From contig NZ_CP119677.1 in assembly GCF_029318685.1 (NCBI RefSeq), positions 4,765,001-4,829,000 on the forward strand: a DNA stretch of 64,000 nt. Direction: 5' to 3'. Both the position numbers and the translations under genes were made by a program. The notes under the pieces are model-generated. The model did no database searches and had not been told where the DNA came from. It saw only the letters and a list, made by a program, of their open reading frames with translations. Source of the DNA: Ruminiclostridium papyrosolvens DSM 2782. GTDB lineage: Bacteria; Bacillota; Clostridia; Acetivibrionales; DSM-1351. This document shows positions 24,953 through 34,517 of this stretch, in pieces (position 1 is the stretch's first letter; every line of letters begins with the position of its first letter).

Positions 24953-25840
24953 TTATTTCGACATACCTATTCTATTTAACCTTGCATGATAAAATAAATA
25001 CTGTTGTGCATACCCTGTAAGGTCTCCAAACTGCTTTGAGGCAAATTGCTGTATCTCTTTTAGACCTGATTCCTTTTTGAGATACAGTTCCTCCATGACA
25101 CGTTTAACCCAAACATCAGTTGGAAAAACATCATATTTCATTCCGCTGAAAAGCAATATACAGTCTGCAACCTTTGGCCCCACACCGGGAAGCTTCATCA
25201 GCTCCTTACGTGCCAAAGCTGTATCCATGCCCCTTAAATTATCTTCTGTTATAATACCCTGTGCCATTAAGGCAGCTGTCTTGTGAATATATTTGCATCT
25301 GAAGCCTGCCTTACACTGCTGTATTTCTTCTAATGACATTTTTGCAAGTGTTTCAACATCAGGAAAACTGTATGCCTCCTGCTGTGAATCAATACATTTA
25401 CCTCTTAAAGCAGAAAGAGTGTCTACTGTTTTCATTATTCTTGGTATCATGTTATTGGCGGATATTATAAATGAGATTAGCATTTCCCAGAAATCCTGTT
25501 TCAAAAGACGTATGCCCCAGCCGGTTTTTATGGCCTCTTTCATTATTTCATCCTGCTCTAAGCTAGCCTTGATTTTTGAATAATCAGTACCAAGGTCAAA
25601 ATATTCATACCAAATGTTCTTAAAATCCTGTTCTCCTGAGTTAGTTATACATAGAATCTCGTTATCATAGCTTACATTTACCAGACGGCCTCCCGCTATT
25701 CCTTTATAGCTTCCGTCCTCCTGTCTTATCCATCTGAAACACTGTCCGCATTCGAATATGTGTGTTAAATTGAAGTCCTTAACATTTTTTACATAAATAT
25801 TTCCATTGGAAGCATCCAGTGTATAGCCTTTATATTCCAT
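24953..25840 (-). CDS. ogg: 8-oxoguanine DNA glycosylase (Ogg1 type)
   Basis: The protein has about 295 residues. An N-terminal OGG domain (FNLTHIFECGQCFRW) leads to the HhH-GPD domain. Key elements are the catalytic Lys in AGFRCKYIHKTA, the hairpin LMKLPGVGPKVADCILLFS, and the Asp of FPTDVWVKRVM. It excises 8-oxoguanine and nicks the abasic site. A run of G (AAGGGGGG) lies upstream; the ATG at 25840 has better spacing than the one at 25846. The eukaryote-like OGG1 form is common in clostridia, unlike the MutM form of aerobes. Confidence 0.92.
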   Translation of the reverse strand: MEYKGYTLDASNGNIYVKNVKDFNLTHIFECGQCFRWIRQEDGSYKGIAGGRLVNVSYDNEILCITNSGEQDFKNIWYEYFDLGTDYSKIKASLEQDEIMKEAIKTGWGIRLLKQDFWEMLISFIISANNMIPRIMKTVDTLSALRGKCIDSQQEAYSFPDVETLAKMSLEEIQQCKAGFRCKYIHKTAALMAQGIITEDNLRGMDTALARKELMKLPGVGPKVADCILLFSGMKYDVFPTDVWVKRVMEELYLKKESGLKEIQQFASKQFGDLTGYAQQYLFYHARLNRIGMSK

Positions 25841-26001
25841 TTTCATTCCCCCCTTACAATAGTACCCTCTATATAATCAACAAAACAATATATTAAGGAT
25901 ATTGATTACAGGCGGGAATATCAATGGTTATGTGTGGGATAAATATGATATAATTTGAAAAAACCGTGTATTTCACTTTTCATATTATATCGGAGGTTAC
26001 T

Positions 26002-26781
26002 ATGAAGGAAAAAATATATACAATACCTGTGTCGGATGCTTTTGCAGAGGACTGCGAGTGTCCCCTTTGCGTTCTGGAAAAGAAGCTGGAGAATGAATGT
26101 ATAGAATATGCTTTGGGCCCGTCCCTGATGGAACCCGATATGAGACAGGAGACAAATGAAAAAGGGTTTTGCAAGGACCATTTTGAGGCCATGTTCAATA
26201 GTCAGGCTAACCGTCTTGGTCTTGCTCTCATGATTGATACCTTTATGCAGGAAAAAAACAAAAAGTTTCAGAACATATTTAACGCACGTGTCGCATCACT
26301 GGAAAAGGACGCTAATTCCGGGCTTATGAAGAATATTTCAAATAAAATTTCATCAAAGCAGACTGAAACGGATAAATTGGTGCAGGAGCTGGTTGGTGAG
26401 CTTGATAAAATAGAGCACAGCTGTTCAATATGCAGTAAGCTTGAGCATACAATGGACAGATATATTGATGTTATTTTTTATTTGTATTTCAGGGAACCTG
26501 ATTTCAGAGAGGTTTTTGATTCTAAAAAGGGTTTTTGCCTCAAACATTTAAAACAATTGCTTGTGTCCACAAAAAAATATCTTAATACAAGTGAGACAGC
26601 AATATTTACTAAAAAGCTCATGGAAATGCAAATTACCAATTTGAACAGAGTAGAAAAGGAAGTTGATTGGTTCACAAAGAAATTTGACTACAGGTATAAC
26701 GATGCACCTTGGGGAAACTCCAAGGATGCAGTTTTAAGAAGTATTCAAAAAATAAGAGGAAATAGTAATTTAAAACAGTAA
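26002..26781 (+). CDS. DUF6062 family protein with Cys pairs
   Basis: The 259-residue protein starts at 26002, with GGAGG 6 nt before the ATG. Four Cys-containing motifs repeat in two halves: CECPLC and GFCKDHF in the first, CSICSK and GFCLKHLK in the second. This suggests a duplicated metal-binding unit (C-x2-C plus C-x2-H). The rest is helical. This fits the clostridial DUF6062 family, whose function is not known. The gene converges on metA across a structured intergenic element. Confidence 0.75.
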   Translation: MKEKIYTIPVSDAFAEDCECPLCVLEKKLENECIEYALGPSLMEPDMRQETNEKGFCKDHFEAMFNSQANRLGLALMIDTFMQEKNKKFQNIFNARVASLEKDANSGLMKNISNKISSKQTETDKLVQELVGELDKIEHSCSICSKLEHTMDRYIDVIFYLYFREPDFREVFDSKKGFCLKHLKQLLVSTKKYLNTSETAIFTKKLMEMQITNLNRVEKEVDWFTKKFDYRYNDAPWGNSKDAVLRSIQKIRGNSNLKQ

Positions 26782-26834
26782 CATTTTATACAAAATATAA
26801 TATTATGTAAAGTAGATAGACAAATGTCTATTTA

Positions 26835-26957
26835 GCCTTGAGCACCGAGTGACTACCACCAGTCCTGTACCGGCCCTCCCCCTGGCACAGTTATCGAGTC
26901 GTAACATGCTATGCCTGTCAAAAGGTTATGATTATCACCCTTTCAGGTGCTCAAGGC
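26835..26957. ncRNA. Structured multi-branch RNA candidate between DUF6062 and metA
   Basis: Perfect 12-bp arms GCCTTGAGCACC (26835-26846) and GGTGCTCAAGGC (26946-26957) close a 99-nt interior. Read on the minus strand the interior holds three further hairpins: AAAGG/CCTTT around GTGATAATCATAA, GGCA/TGCC with nested GTTA/TAAC, and GACT-GGTGGT-AGTC. That is a multi-way junction, too elaborate for a simple terminator. It is GC-rich compared with the flanks. Strand is undecided: it follows metA on minus and the DUF6062 gene on plus. I could not match it to a riboswitch or ribozyme class. Confidence 0.55.
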
Positions 26958-26973
26958 ATTTAATTCATTTTTA

Positions 26974-27894
26974 TTACTTTCCTATGTTAGTAAAATCATA
27001 CGGTGTTTCCTGATATACATAATAGTTCAGCCAATTTAAAAACAAAAGGTTTCCATGGCCTCTCCATCTTACAATAGGCTCCTTTGTGGGATCATCTCCC
27101 GGGAAGTAGTTTTTGGGAACCTCTATATCCATACCCCTTTCTACATCTCTCTCATACTCAAGTTTCAGTGTGTAGGGATCATACTCCGAATGTCCTGTAG
27201 CAAAAATATGCCGTCCATCTTTTGATGCTACCAGATATACACCTGCTTCTTTTGATTCAGCCAGTATTTCCAGTTTGTCAATCCTTGCTACATCTTCATG
27301 GGTAATCTCCGTATGTCTGGAATGTGGTACGAAAAACACATCGTCAAAGCCTCTTAAAAGTTTGACATGCTCTTTTATTTTCGTGTGCTCAAATACACCA
27401 AACATTTTGCTAGGCAAATCACGTTTTGGTACACCGTAGTGATAATACAGGCCCGCCTGTGCCCCCCAGCATATGTGCAGTGTAGAGTATACGTTATTCT
27501 TACTCCAATCCATTATACGTTCAAGTTCTTCCCAATAATTTACATCCTCGAAGGGCATTTGTTCAACAGGTGCTCCTGTGATAATCAGTCCGTCAAAATG
27601 CTCTCCTTGTATCTCATCAAAGGTTTTATAAAAAGTTTCAAGGTGTTCCTCAGGAGTATTCTTTGACATATGGGACGCAGGACGCAGCAGTGCAGTTTCC
27701 ACCTGAAGAGGTGTGTTTCCAAGAAGTCTGAGCAGCTGCGTCTCTGTGGTTATTTTAGTCGGCATTATATTTAATATTGCAATTTTTAGCGGTCTTATAT
27801 CCTGATGGTATGCCCTGTCCTCAGACATGACAAATATGTTCTCACTATTCAGGGTTTCCACCGCAGGTAGGTTGTCAGGGATTCTGATTGGCAT
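26974..27894 (-). CDS. metA: Homoserine O-acetyltransferase (MetA family)
   Basis: The protein has 306 residues from the ATG at 27894, with GGAGG upstream. The triad is Cys142 (HICWGAQAG), His235 and Glu237 (TGHSEYD). Residue 111 is Glu (in [10 protein letters not shown]). In this family Glu111 favours acetyl-CoA and Gly111 succinyl-CoA, so it should acetylate homoserine despite the MetA name. The product is the substrate of the neighbouring MetY. No SAM riboswitch was seen upstream of either gene. Confidence 0.94.
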   Translation of the reverse strand: MPIRIPDNLPAVETLNSENIFVMSEDRAYHQDIRPLKIAILNIMPTKITTETQLLRLLGNTPLQVETALLRPASHMSKNTPEEHLETFYKTFDEIQGEHFDGLIITGAPVEQMPFEDVNYWEELERIMDWSKNNVYSTLHICWGAQAGLYYHYGVPKRDLPSKMFGVFEHTKIKEHVKLLRGFDDVFFVPHSRHTEITHEDVARIDKLEILAESKEAGVYLVASKDGRHIFATGHSEYDPYTLKLEYERDVERGMDIEVPKNYFPGDDPTKEPIVRWRGHGNLLFLNWLNYYVYQETPYDFTNIGK

Positions 27895-27994
27895 ATTGAC
27901 CTCCATCAATTAAATAAATAAAATGTAAAAAAAGTGCATAGTATAAATTATATTATTCAATAAGGAAAAGTCAACTGCTAGCAAATATTGCTTC

Positions 27995-29290
<1,296 letters not shown>

Positions 29291-29328
29291 TTATATGCTA
29301 GTAAGTTTATAGGTTTTGTTATATTAAT

Positions 29329-29357
29329 ATAATAAAACCAAATTTAATTTTAGTCAA
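29329..29357 (-). promoter_or_regulatory. metY promoter
   Basis: TTGACT (29357-29352) and TATTAT (29334-29329) on the minus strand are 17 bp apart. The leader between here and the ATG was partly copied to 30861-30905. Confidence 0.65.
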
Positions 29358-29483
29358 TACCTTTTTTATAAAATTAAAAATTAATTTATTTTAATTTATA
29401 CGAATTATATATTTTATATGTTTTATATGCCAGAATTTTGTTTTCTGGTGATTTGATGTTGTACCAAGACCTTTTAAGTATAA

Positions 29484-29515
29484 AAAAAGAATACCTCCTT
29501 TGTGAAGTATTCCTT
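29484..29515 (-). terminator. Terminator downstream of the 29540-30595 gene
   Basis: On the minus strand GGAATAC and GTATTC frame an inner TTC/GGA pairing and are followed by TTTTTTT. It closes the secreted-protein gene. Confidence 0.7.
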
Positions 29516-29539
29516 TTCCTCTTAGATTATATTACTGAT

Positions 29540-30595
29540 TTATTGCAATTTAAAATATATAAAACTTGCATCATAATCTTTATCTCGTATCTGTTCATTC
29601 TGCATAACGAAATAGTTTGTTTTATTCTTGTACAGGTCTATAATGACTTTACCTTCAGCAGTAAATGCTTCTGTTACACCGGGAGTTACTTTTTTGAACT
29701 CTACAGCTTTATCAATAGCATTATCCAGACTTCCATCAAAGCCATAATCCATAGACCCTATTATTGATGCCTTGTCAGAGGTTTTTACTCCCCATATGTT
29801 CGGTTCCCATCCCACACTAAGATAAGCCGACCCTTCTCCCTTAACCTTGGTTAGCTTGGCATCTTGAACTTCCCACAGAACGTCTAATACGGCATATTCA
29901 TGGTCAGCTCTGTCCTTTGTATTAATTCCCATTTGCCCAAGTTCAGCCACTGTCACCTTTTTAAAGCTTTTAACCGTCATTGAGAAGGTTGCTGATATTT
30001 TGTCACTTAGAAAGTCCTTTGTTTCGCTCCAGGTATATTTCTGATTCAATGGAACCGGGTTATTAATACTTCCGAGAACTGTTGAAGGATTAATAAGGTT
30101 GTTTGCGGTCTTTTCTCCGTACATGGAGGTTAAATATTTCTTAACCTCAGTTTTCTGACTGGCGTTAAGACTTTTTACCTGAATAGCCTTTGTGGTTGTA
30201 GCAACTGCATTATAAGCGTATGTATTCTTGTTTTTTGTTTTAAGATAAACACCTGCGCTAATATTAGAAACATTTAATGCAGTCTTATTGCTGATTACCA
30301 GCAAGCCTTGCAGGTTAGCCGTATTCAGCTTCTGTTTTGAATCGTAACCCTTTGAATACTGTGGAGTAAGTATTTTTGCCGTTGAGCCGTTTGGTATGCT
30401 CAGCAGCTTGTAGTTAACACCGCTATACTTGTAACTGTTCATATACTGTAGATTTTTTGTTTCAAGGGTCTTTTGATATGCCTTTATTATGTTAAGTTCC
30501 GAAGATGTCAATTTTGTTGATGCAGCCGTTACGGGAACAGCCAGCACAGATAAAACGAGACACACACTCAATACTAATGCTAATATCTTTTTCAT
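29540..30595 (-). CDS. Secreted protein of unknown function
   Basis: The protein has 351 residues from the ATG at 30595, 6 nt after AAGGAGG. A signal peptide (MKKILALVLSVCLVLSVLAVPVTAAS) is clear, with cleavage after VTAA. The mature part alternates Ser/Thr/Lys-rich segments and ends in a beta-rich module (HEYAVLDVLWEVQDAKL..., WEPNIWGVKTSDKASIIGSMDYGFDGSLD, YKNKTNYFVMQNEQIRDKDYDASFIYFKLQ) that recalls DUF4352-type immunoprotective modules. The last resemblance is only by eye. It has no cohesin, dockerin or S-layer motif. Confidence 0.7.
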   Translation of the reverse strand: MKKILALVLSVCLVLSVLAVPVTAASTKLTSSELNIIKAYQKTLETKNLQYMNSYKYSGVNYKLLSIPNGSTAKILTPQYSKGYDSKQKLNTANLQGLLVISNKTALNVSNISAGVYLKTKNKNTYAYNAVATTTKAIQVKSLNASQKTEVKKYLTSMYGEKTANNLINPSTVLGSINNPVPLNQKYTWSETKDFLSDKISATFSMTVKSFKKVTVAELGQMGINTKDRADHEYAVLDVLWEVQDAKLTKVKGEGSAYLSVGWEPNIWGVKTSDKASIIGSMDYGFDGSLDNAIDKAVEFKKVTPGVTEAFTAEGKVIIDLYKNKTNYFVMQNEQIRDKDYDASFIYFKLQ

Positions 30596-30645
30596 GTCCA
30601 ACCTCCTTGGTTTTTATATCCTAAATAGTATCATTGTACCAAAAA

Positions 30646-30860
30646 TTAATCAATATAATGTTCTGATTTTCGATTTCTGAATATAAACAGTATTATAACT
30701 GCCAGCAGCATTGCAAAGGACGGTACGGCAGTAGTATAAATGCTTCCGTATCTGCTTACTATCATTCCTGTAAAAATACCCATTACCACTGGCCCCAATG
30801 CTCCGGCTCCCATATTAAAAGCCAGCATGGTACTGCTTTTTTCCTCGGTAAGCCTTGTTA
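30646..30860 (-). pseudogene. Duplicated 3' end of the neighbouring MFS transporter gene
   Basis: About 215 bp match 34518-34732 at roughly 95% identity (about ten mismatches by eye). The encoded tail from GALGPVVMGIFTGMIVSRYGS to SEHYID matches the last ~60 residues of the MFS protein with one substitution (F for M). The rest of the gene is absent. It sits in the same orientation as the full copy, so the two form direct repeats about 3.87 kb apart, bracketing the BusR/Bus transporter block. Confidence 0.88.
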
Positions 30861-30905
30861 TGGTATCCCACTTTATATGTTAGTAAGTTTATAGGTTTTA
30901 TTATA
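30861..30905 (-). repeat. Copy of the metY leader region, fused to the MFS fragment
   Basis: TGGTATCCCACTTTATATG and the following TAGTAAGTTTATAGG closely match 29280-29328 just upstream of metY, ending near its -10 box. The copy abuts the MFS fragment at 30860. The joint is therefore a patchwork of two displaced pieces. Confidence 0.75.
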
Positions 30906-30942
30906 TTAATACATATAAGTGAATTTTGTACTTAATACACAA

Positions 30943-30988
30943 CAAAAGCCATCGCAATACATTAATATGTTTTGCAATGGCTTTTACT
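30943..30988 (-). terminator. Terminator of the Bus transporter operon
   Basis: AAAAGCCATCGCAATA and TTTTGCAATGGCTTTT form a long stem (one G-U/mismatch), followed on the minus strand by TGTTGTG and on the plus strand by ACTTTTA. It lies 22 bp after the permease stop. Confidence 0.75.
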
Positions 30989-31009
30989 TTTATAATATTT
31001 ATATAAATA

Positions 31010-32578
31010 TTATATTAATCCTTTTTCAATTAAAAATTCTTTTGCTACTGCTGACGGTTCCTTTTGAAGCTCATCAACTTTATAATTCAGCTCTATCATA
31101 ACTTCATTTGTAAGAATGTCTCCCAATTCTTCAATCACAGGCTCTATTTCAGGATACTTTTGGATTATTTCCTCTCTTACCAAAGGAATTGCATAATATG
31201 GAGGAAAGAAATTCTTGTCATCCTCTAATGATACAAGATTAAATTTCTTAAGTAATCCATCTGTAGAGAACGCGTCCACTACATCAGTTTCCTTATTTAT
31301 TAACGCTGTATACCTTGGAGAACCGTCTAACCCTTTGGCATCCTTAAATTTAAAATTATACTTTTTTGTAATTCCTAAAAGTCCGTCTTCCCGATTAAGA
31401 AATTCCAAGGTTGTTCCTACTGTTAAATTTGGGGCTACCCTTGCCATGTCACTAATTGACTTTAAATTATATTTTTTAGATGTTTCATTTGTAACTGCAA
31501 GAACATAGGTATTGTTGAAGCCCATTTGCTTTAGTACACTGATATTGAACTTTTCTTTGAAATCCTTTTTGACGGTATTATATACCTTTTTCATATCTGA
31601 TATGGGCGGATACTTCAAGGTGTCTCCATATGCCGTACCACTATAGTCAAAGTATAAATCAATATCTCCTGACTTGAGAGCTGAAAAACACACCTGAGTT
31701 CCTCCCAGATTTACTTTCCTTTCTACATTCAAATCAGTTTTTTCTTCAATAAGGTCAGCAAACATATTTACAAGTATATGCTGCTCAGTAAAATCTTTTC
31801 CCGCAATACGTATTACTTTTCCGTCACTTCCTAAGCTGGAAATTATGGTTGAAAATATAATAATAACTGTCAGAAGTCCCGCCAGTGACAATACTATTTT
31901 ATTATACCTTCTTTCCTTCCTTTGCTTTTCTTTGGATTTTTTATTTTTTTGCAGACTGATTGGAGTAACCATTTTTTCAATCAAGCCTACAAGATAATCC
32001 ACCAAAAGCGCAAGCAGACATGCAGGAATAGCACCTGCCAGAATCTGGTTGTTATTTACTGTTCTTATACCCGAAAAAACTAAAAAGCCCAGTCCTCCGG
32101 CACCAATAAACGCAGCTATGGTCATCAGTCCAACTGCCGTTACCGCTGAAATTCTGACTCCTGCCATTATTACAGGCAATGCCAGAGGAATTTGTATTTT
32201 TGTTAATATCTGAAATTTCGTAAGACCTATTCCACGGGCAGCCTCCAGTGTCAGCGGATTAATATTCTGTATTCCCGTAAACGTATTTTTAATAATAGGT
32301 AAAAGAGAATACAGTATTACCATTACTACCGCAGGAAGTGTACCTATCCCTAAAAAGGGAATGGAAAATCCAAGCAGAGCCATACTTGGAATTGCCTGAA
32401 TTACGTTAGCAAAACCTAATACCGGTCTATTTAATTTTTTTACATAACTAATTAATATTCCAAGTGGTACACCCAACATTATGGCAAATCCTACAGCAAT
32501 TACTGTAAGCTTAACATGCTCAACAAGAAGATTCAGTATTTGGGTTTTATTTAGTACTAAATAATCAATAAAATTCAT
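31010..32578 (-). CDS. Compatible-solute ABC transporter, fused permease and substrate-binding protein
   Basis: The protein has 522 residues. Residues 1-215 form a membrane permease with the EAA loop (EAARGIGLTKFQILTKIQIPLALPVIMAG); another helix follows at about 228-248. The remainder, from about 258, is an OpuAC-type binding domain (IRIAGKDFTEQHILVNMFADLIEEKTDLNVERKVNLGGTQVCFSALKSGDIDLYFDYSGTAYG). Fused permease-binding proteins occur in BusAB (glycine betaine), OpuC-like systems and EgtU (ergothioneine), so the substrate is a quaternary amine. Choice among these cannot be made by eye. It pairs with the ATPase 24 bp upstream and the BusR-like regulator. Confidence 0.88.
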   Translation of the reverse strand: MNFIDYLVLNKTQILNLLVEHVKLTVIAVGFAIMLGVPLGILISYVKKLNRPVLGFANVIQAIPSMALLGFSIPFLGIGTLPAVVMVILYSLLPIIKNTFTGIQNINPLTLEAARGIGLTKFQILTKIQIPLALPVIMAGVRISAVTAVGLMTIAAFIGAGGLGFLVFSGIRTVNNNQILAGAIPACLLALLVDYLVGLIEKMVTPISLQKNKKSKEKQRKERRYNKIVLSLAGLLTVIIIFSTIISSLGSDGKVIRIAGKDFTEQHILVNMFADLIEEKTDLNVERKVNLGGTQVCFSALKSGDIDLYFDYSGTAYGDTLKYPPISDMKKVYNTVKKDFKEKFNISVLKQMGFNNTYVLAVTNETSKKYNLKSISDMARVAPNLTVGTTLEFLNREDGLLGITKKYNFKFKDAKGLDGSPRYTALINKETDVVDAFSTDGLLKKFNLVSLEDDKNFFPPYYAIPLVREEIIQKYPEIEPVIEELGDILTNEVMIELNYKVDELQKEPSAVAKEFLIEKGLI

Positions 32579-32602
32579 ATAAAACCTCCTTTTCTAAATA
32601 AA

Positions 32603-33733
32603 TTACTCCAAATTTTCCATATCCAAGTACTGCTGACTCAGAGTAGTAACAAGGCTGCTCTTAGTTACCAATCCCATAAGTTTTCCGCTTTCGCTGAGGA
32701 CCGGGACTGCGGATGCATGCCTTTCGTCAACTATTTTTAAAATATCTATAATTGAGTCATCTTCATGGACACTTGGAAATTTAGTAGACATAATATTTCC
32801 AACATTTATTGTACGGTCACTCTGACTTTGTATCTTCCTTGCACTTGCTATACCTATCAGCCTTTTTGTTTTCTCTTCAATTACCAGCAGACTGTCCACC
32901 TTTTCTTTACGCATTCTCTCAATACATCTGAGAAGTGTCATATTACTATGACAGGTTATCGGAGTATCAATCATAATATCTTTTGCCTTTATAAATTCAG
33001 GAGAAGCCCATATTCTGTTTTTTCCTACAAATTCTGACACAAATTCATTGTTTGGATTTTTTAATATATTTTCAGGTGTATCATATTGTAGTATCTCTCC
33101 GTCTTTCATAATACATATCTTGTCCGATATCTTGATTGCCTCGTCCATATCATGTGTAACAAAGACTATTGTCTTTTTTATGGATGACTGTATATTTATA
33201 AGCTCATCTTGCAGGCTGACTCTAGTCATTGGGTCAAGTGCCGAAAATGGCTCATCCATCAGTATAATCTCCGGGTCTGTGGCAAATGCTCTTGCTACTC
33301 CAACCCTCTGCTGCTGGCCACCGCTTATTTCTGATGGATACCTGTCAAGAAAATCTTCTGATTCCATGCCTACCATTTCTAATAATTCGTAAGTGCGTTT
33401 TTTTATTTCCGTAGCATCTTTTTTCTGAACCTTAGGAATCAGCTCAATATTCTCTTTTATTGTCATATGAGGAAATAAGCCTGTTTGTTGAATTACATAT
33501 CCCATATTTCTTCTCAGCTTTATAATATCTTTTTTTTCTATATCCTCTCCATTTATAAATATCTTTCCTGATGAAGGTTTGATTAGGCGGTTAATCATTT
33601 TTAAAGTAGTTGTCTTGCCACAGCCACTTTCTCCGATAAATGAAACCAATTGGCCTTTTTCAATTTCCAGAGAAATGTTTTTTAGTACAGTTTTATCTTT
33701 ATATTTTTTTGATATATTTTCAAATCGAATCAT
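32603..33733 (-). CDS. Compatible-solute ABC transporter ATPase with CBS domains
   Basis: The protein has about 376 residues from the ATG at 33733, with AAAGGAAGG just upstream. The ABC domain has GESGCGKTT (Walker A about 36-44), ISGGQQQRVGVARA signature, and IILMDEPFSALDP Walker B. Residues 250-376 are tandem CBS domains (DIMIDTPITCHSNMTLLRCIERMRKEKVDSLLVIEEKTKRLIGIASAR; NVGNIMSTKFPSVHEDDSIIDILKIVDERHASAVPVLSESGKLMGLVTK). In OpuA/OpuC such CBS pairs sense ionic strength or c-di-AMP. Confidence 0.9.
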   Translation of the reverse strand: MIRFENISKKYKDKTVLKNISLEIEKGQLVSFIGESGCGKTTTLKMINRLIKPSSGKIFINGEDIEKKDIIKLRRNMGYVIQQTGLFPHMTIKENIELIPKVQKKDATEIKKRTYELLEMVGMESEDFLDRYPSEISGGQQQRVGVARAFATDPEIILMDEPFSALDPMTRVSLQDELINIQSSIKKTIVFVTHDMDEAIKISDKICIMKDGEILQYDTPENILKNPNNEFVSEFVGKNRIWASPEFIKAKDIMIDTPITCHSNMTLLRCIERMRKEKVDSLLVIEEKTKRLIGIASARKIQSQSDRTINVGNIMSTKFPSVHEDDSIIDILKIVDERHASAVPVLSESGKLMGLVTKSSLVTTLSQQYLDMENLE

Positions 33734-33760
33734 TTTGCCTTCCTTTCCCAATCAAATTCT

Positions 33761-33802
33761 AGTGACAACTTTATTATACATTTAAGTTGTCACTTTTGTC
33801 AA
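33761..33802 (-). promoter_or_regulatory. Bus operon promoter with an inverted-repeat operator
   Basis: On the minus strand TTGACA (33802-33797) and TATAAT (33778-33773) are 18 bp apart. AGTGACAACTT (33761-33771) and AAGTTGTCACT (33784-33794) are perfect 11-bp arms around the -10 box. A bound repressor would block polymerase. The neighbouring BusR-like gene is the natural candidate to bind it. Confidence 0.78.
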
Positions 33803-33808
33803 ATTGCC

Positions 33809-33852
33809 CAAAAAAACCTCCTATTGTATTAACTTTTACAATGGAGGTTTTA
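33809..33852 (-). terminator. Terminator after the BusR-like gene
   Basis: AAACCTCCATTGTA and TACAATAGGAGGTTT (minus strand, one bulge) are followed by TTTT. It isolates the regulator from the transporter promoter. Confidence 0.8.
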
Positions 33853-33878
33853 TTCAGAAACATTATTATATTGAAATT

Positions 33879-34505
33879 TTATGGATATAAGAATTTTTGT
33901 ACTCTTTCAAAACAATTTTCATCCCCTATAAAATATACTATATCTCCTGATAAAAATATTGCATACGGTCCGGGGGACAGCAATAGCTTAGTTTCTCTTT
34001 TGATAGCAACTATTGTTGCATTTGTCTTGTGCCAGAAATTTGTTTCAGATGCTGTTCGGTTTAAATACGGAGTATTCTGAGTAATCTCTATTTCAAATGG
34101 TGTAAAAGGATTTATGGAGCGAAAACGGTCTGTCTTCTCTATAAGCTTTGACAGGCAATCATTAAAAAATTGTAATTCTTTTGATTGCCGTTCCATGCTG
34201 TCCTGAATATCCTTTTTCAAATTATTTACTGTTTGTATTTCATGGTAATGCCTAACAAAATCCACAGCTTTTTCATAGGACTTAATTATTACGCCATTTC
34301 CAATTTCAGTCTCTACTATCCCCAAATCAGTCAAAACGCATATGGCACGCCTTGCTGTTTCAGCGGATACTCCGTATTGACTTGCTATGGAAGACCGCGC
34401 ATATATTTTTTCTCCTACCGAATAGGATTTGCTTGCAATTTTAGAAGCAACATCGGCAGCAATCTGCTGATATCTTGGATTTGTAATTCTAACACCCTTC
34501 TCCAT
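33879..34505 (-). CDS. GntR-type regulator with RCK_C (TrkA-C) domain, BusR-like
   Basis: The protein has 208 residues. The N-terminal GntR winged helix (YQQIAADVASKIASKSYSVGEKIYARSSIASQYGVSAETARRAICVLTDLGIVETEIGNGVII) leads to a coiled coil (about 80-130). It ends in an RCK_C domain of about 60 residues (ATIVAIKRETKLLLSPGPYAIFLSGDIVYFIGDENCFERVQKFL). This GntR-coil-RCK_C architecture is that of BusR, which represses the betaine transporter when bound to c-di-AMP in lactococci and streptococci. Its position beside a BusAB-like fused transporter with an operator on the -10 box supports the assignment. Confidence 0.82.
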   Translation of the reverse strand: MEKGVRITNPRYQQIAADVASKIASKSYSVGEKIYARSSIASQYGVSAETARRAICVLTDLGIVETEIGNGVIIKSYEKAVDFVRHYHEIQTVNNLKKDIQDSMERQSKELQFFNDCLSKLIEKTDRFRSINPFTPFEIEITQNTPYLNRTASETNFWHKTNATIVAIKRETKLLLSPGPYAIFLSGDIVYFIGDENCFERVQKFLYP

Positions 34506-34517
34506 CTACATTTCTCC

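Noticed and set aside
29438-29767. 109-residue plus-strand hydrophobic frame
   Set aside because: It is antisense to the 3' end of the secreted-protein gene and its terminator; hydrophobicity comes from AT-rich reverse complement.
30646-30828. Independent 60-residue membrane protein
   Set aside because: It is the copied tail of the MFS gene at 34518-35690, not a gene of its own.
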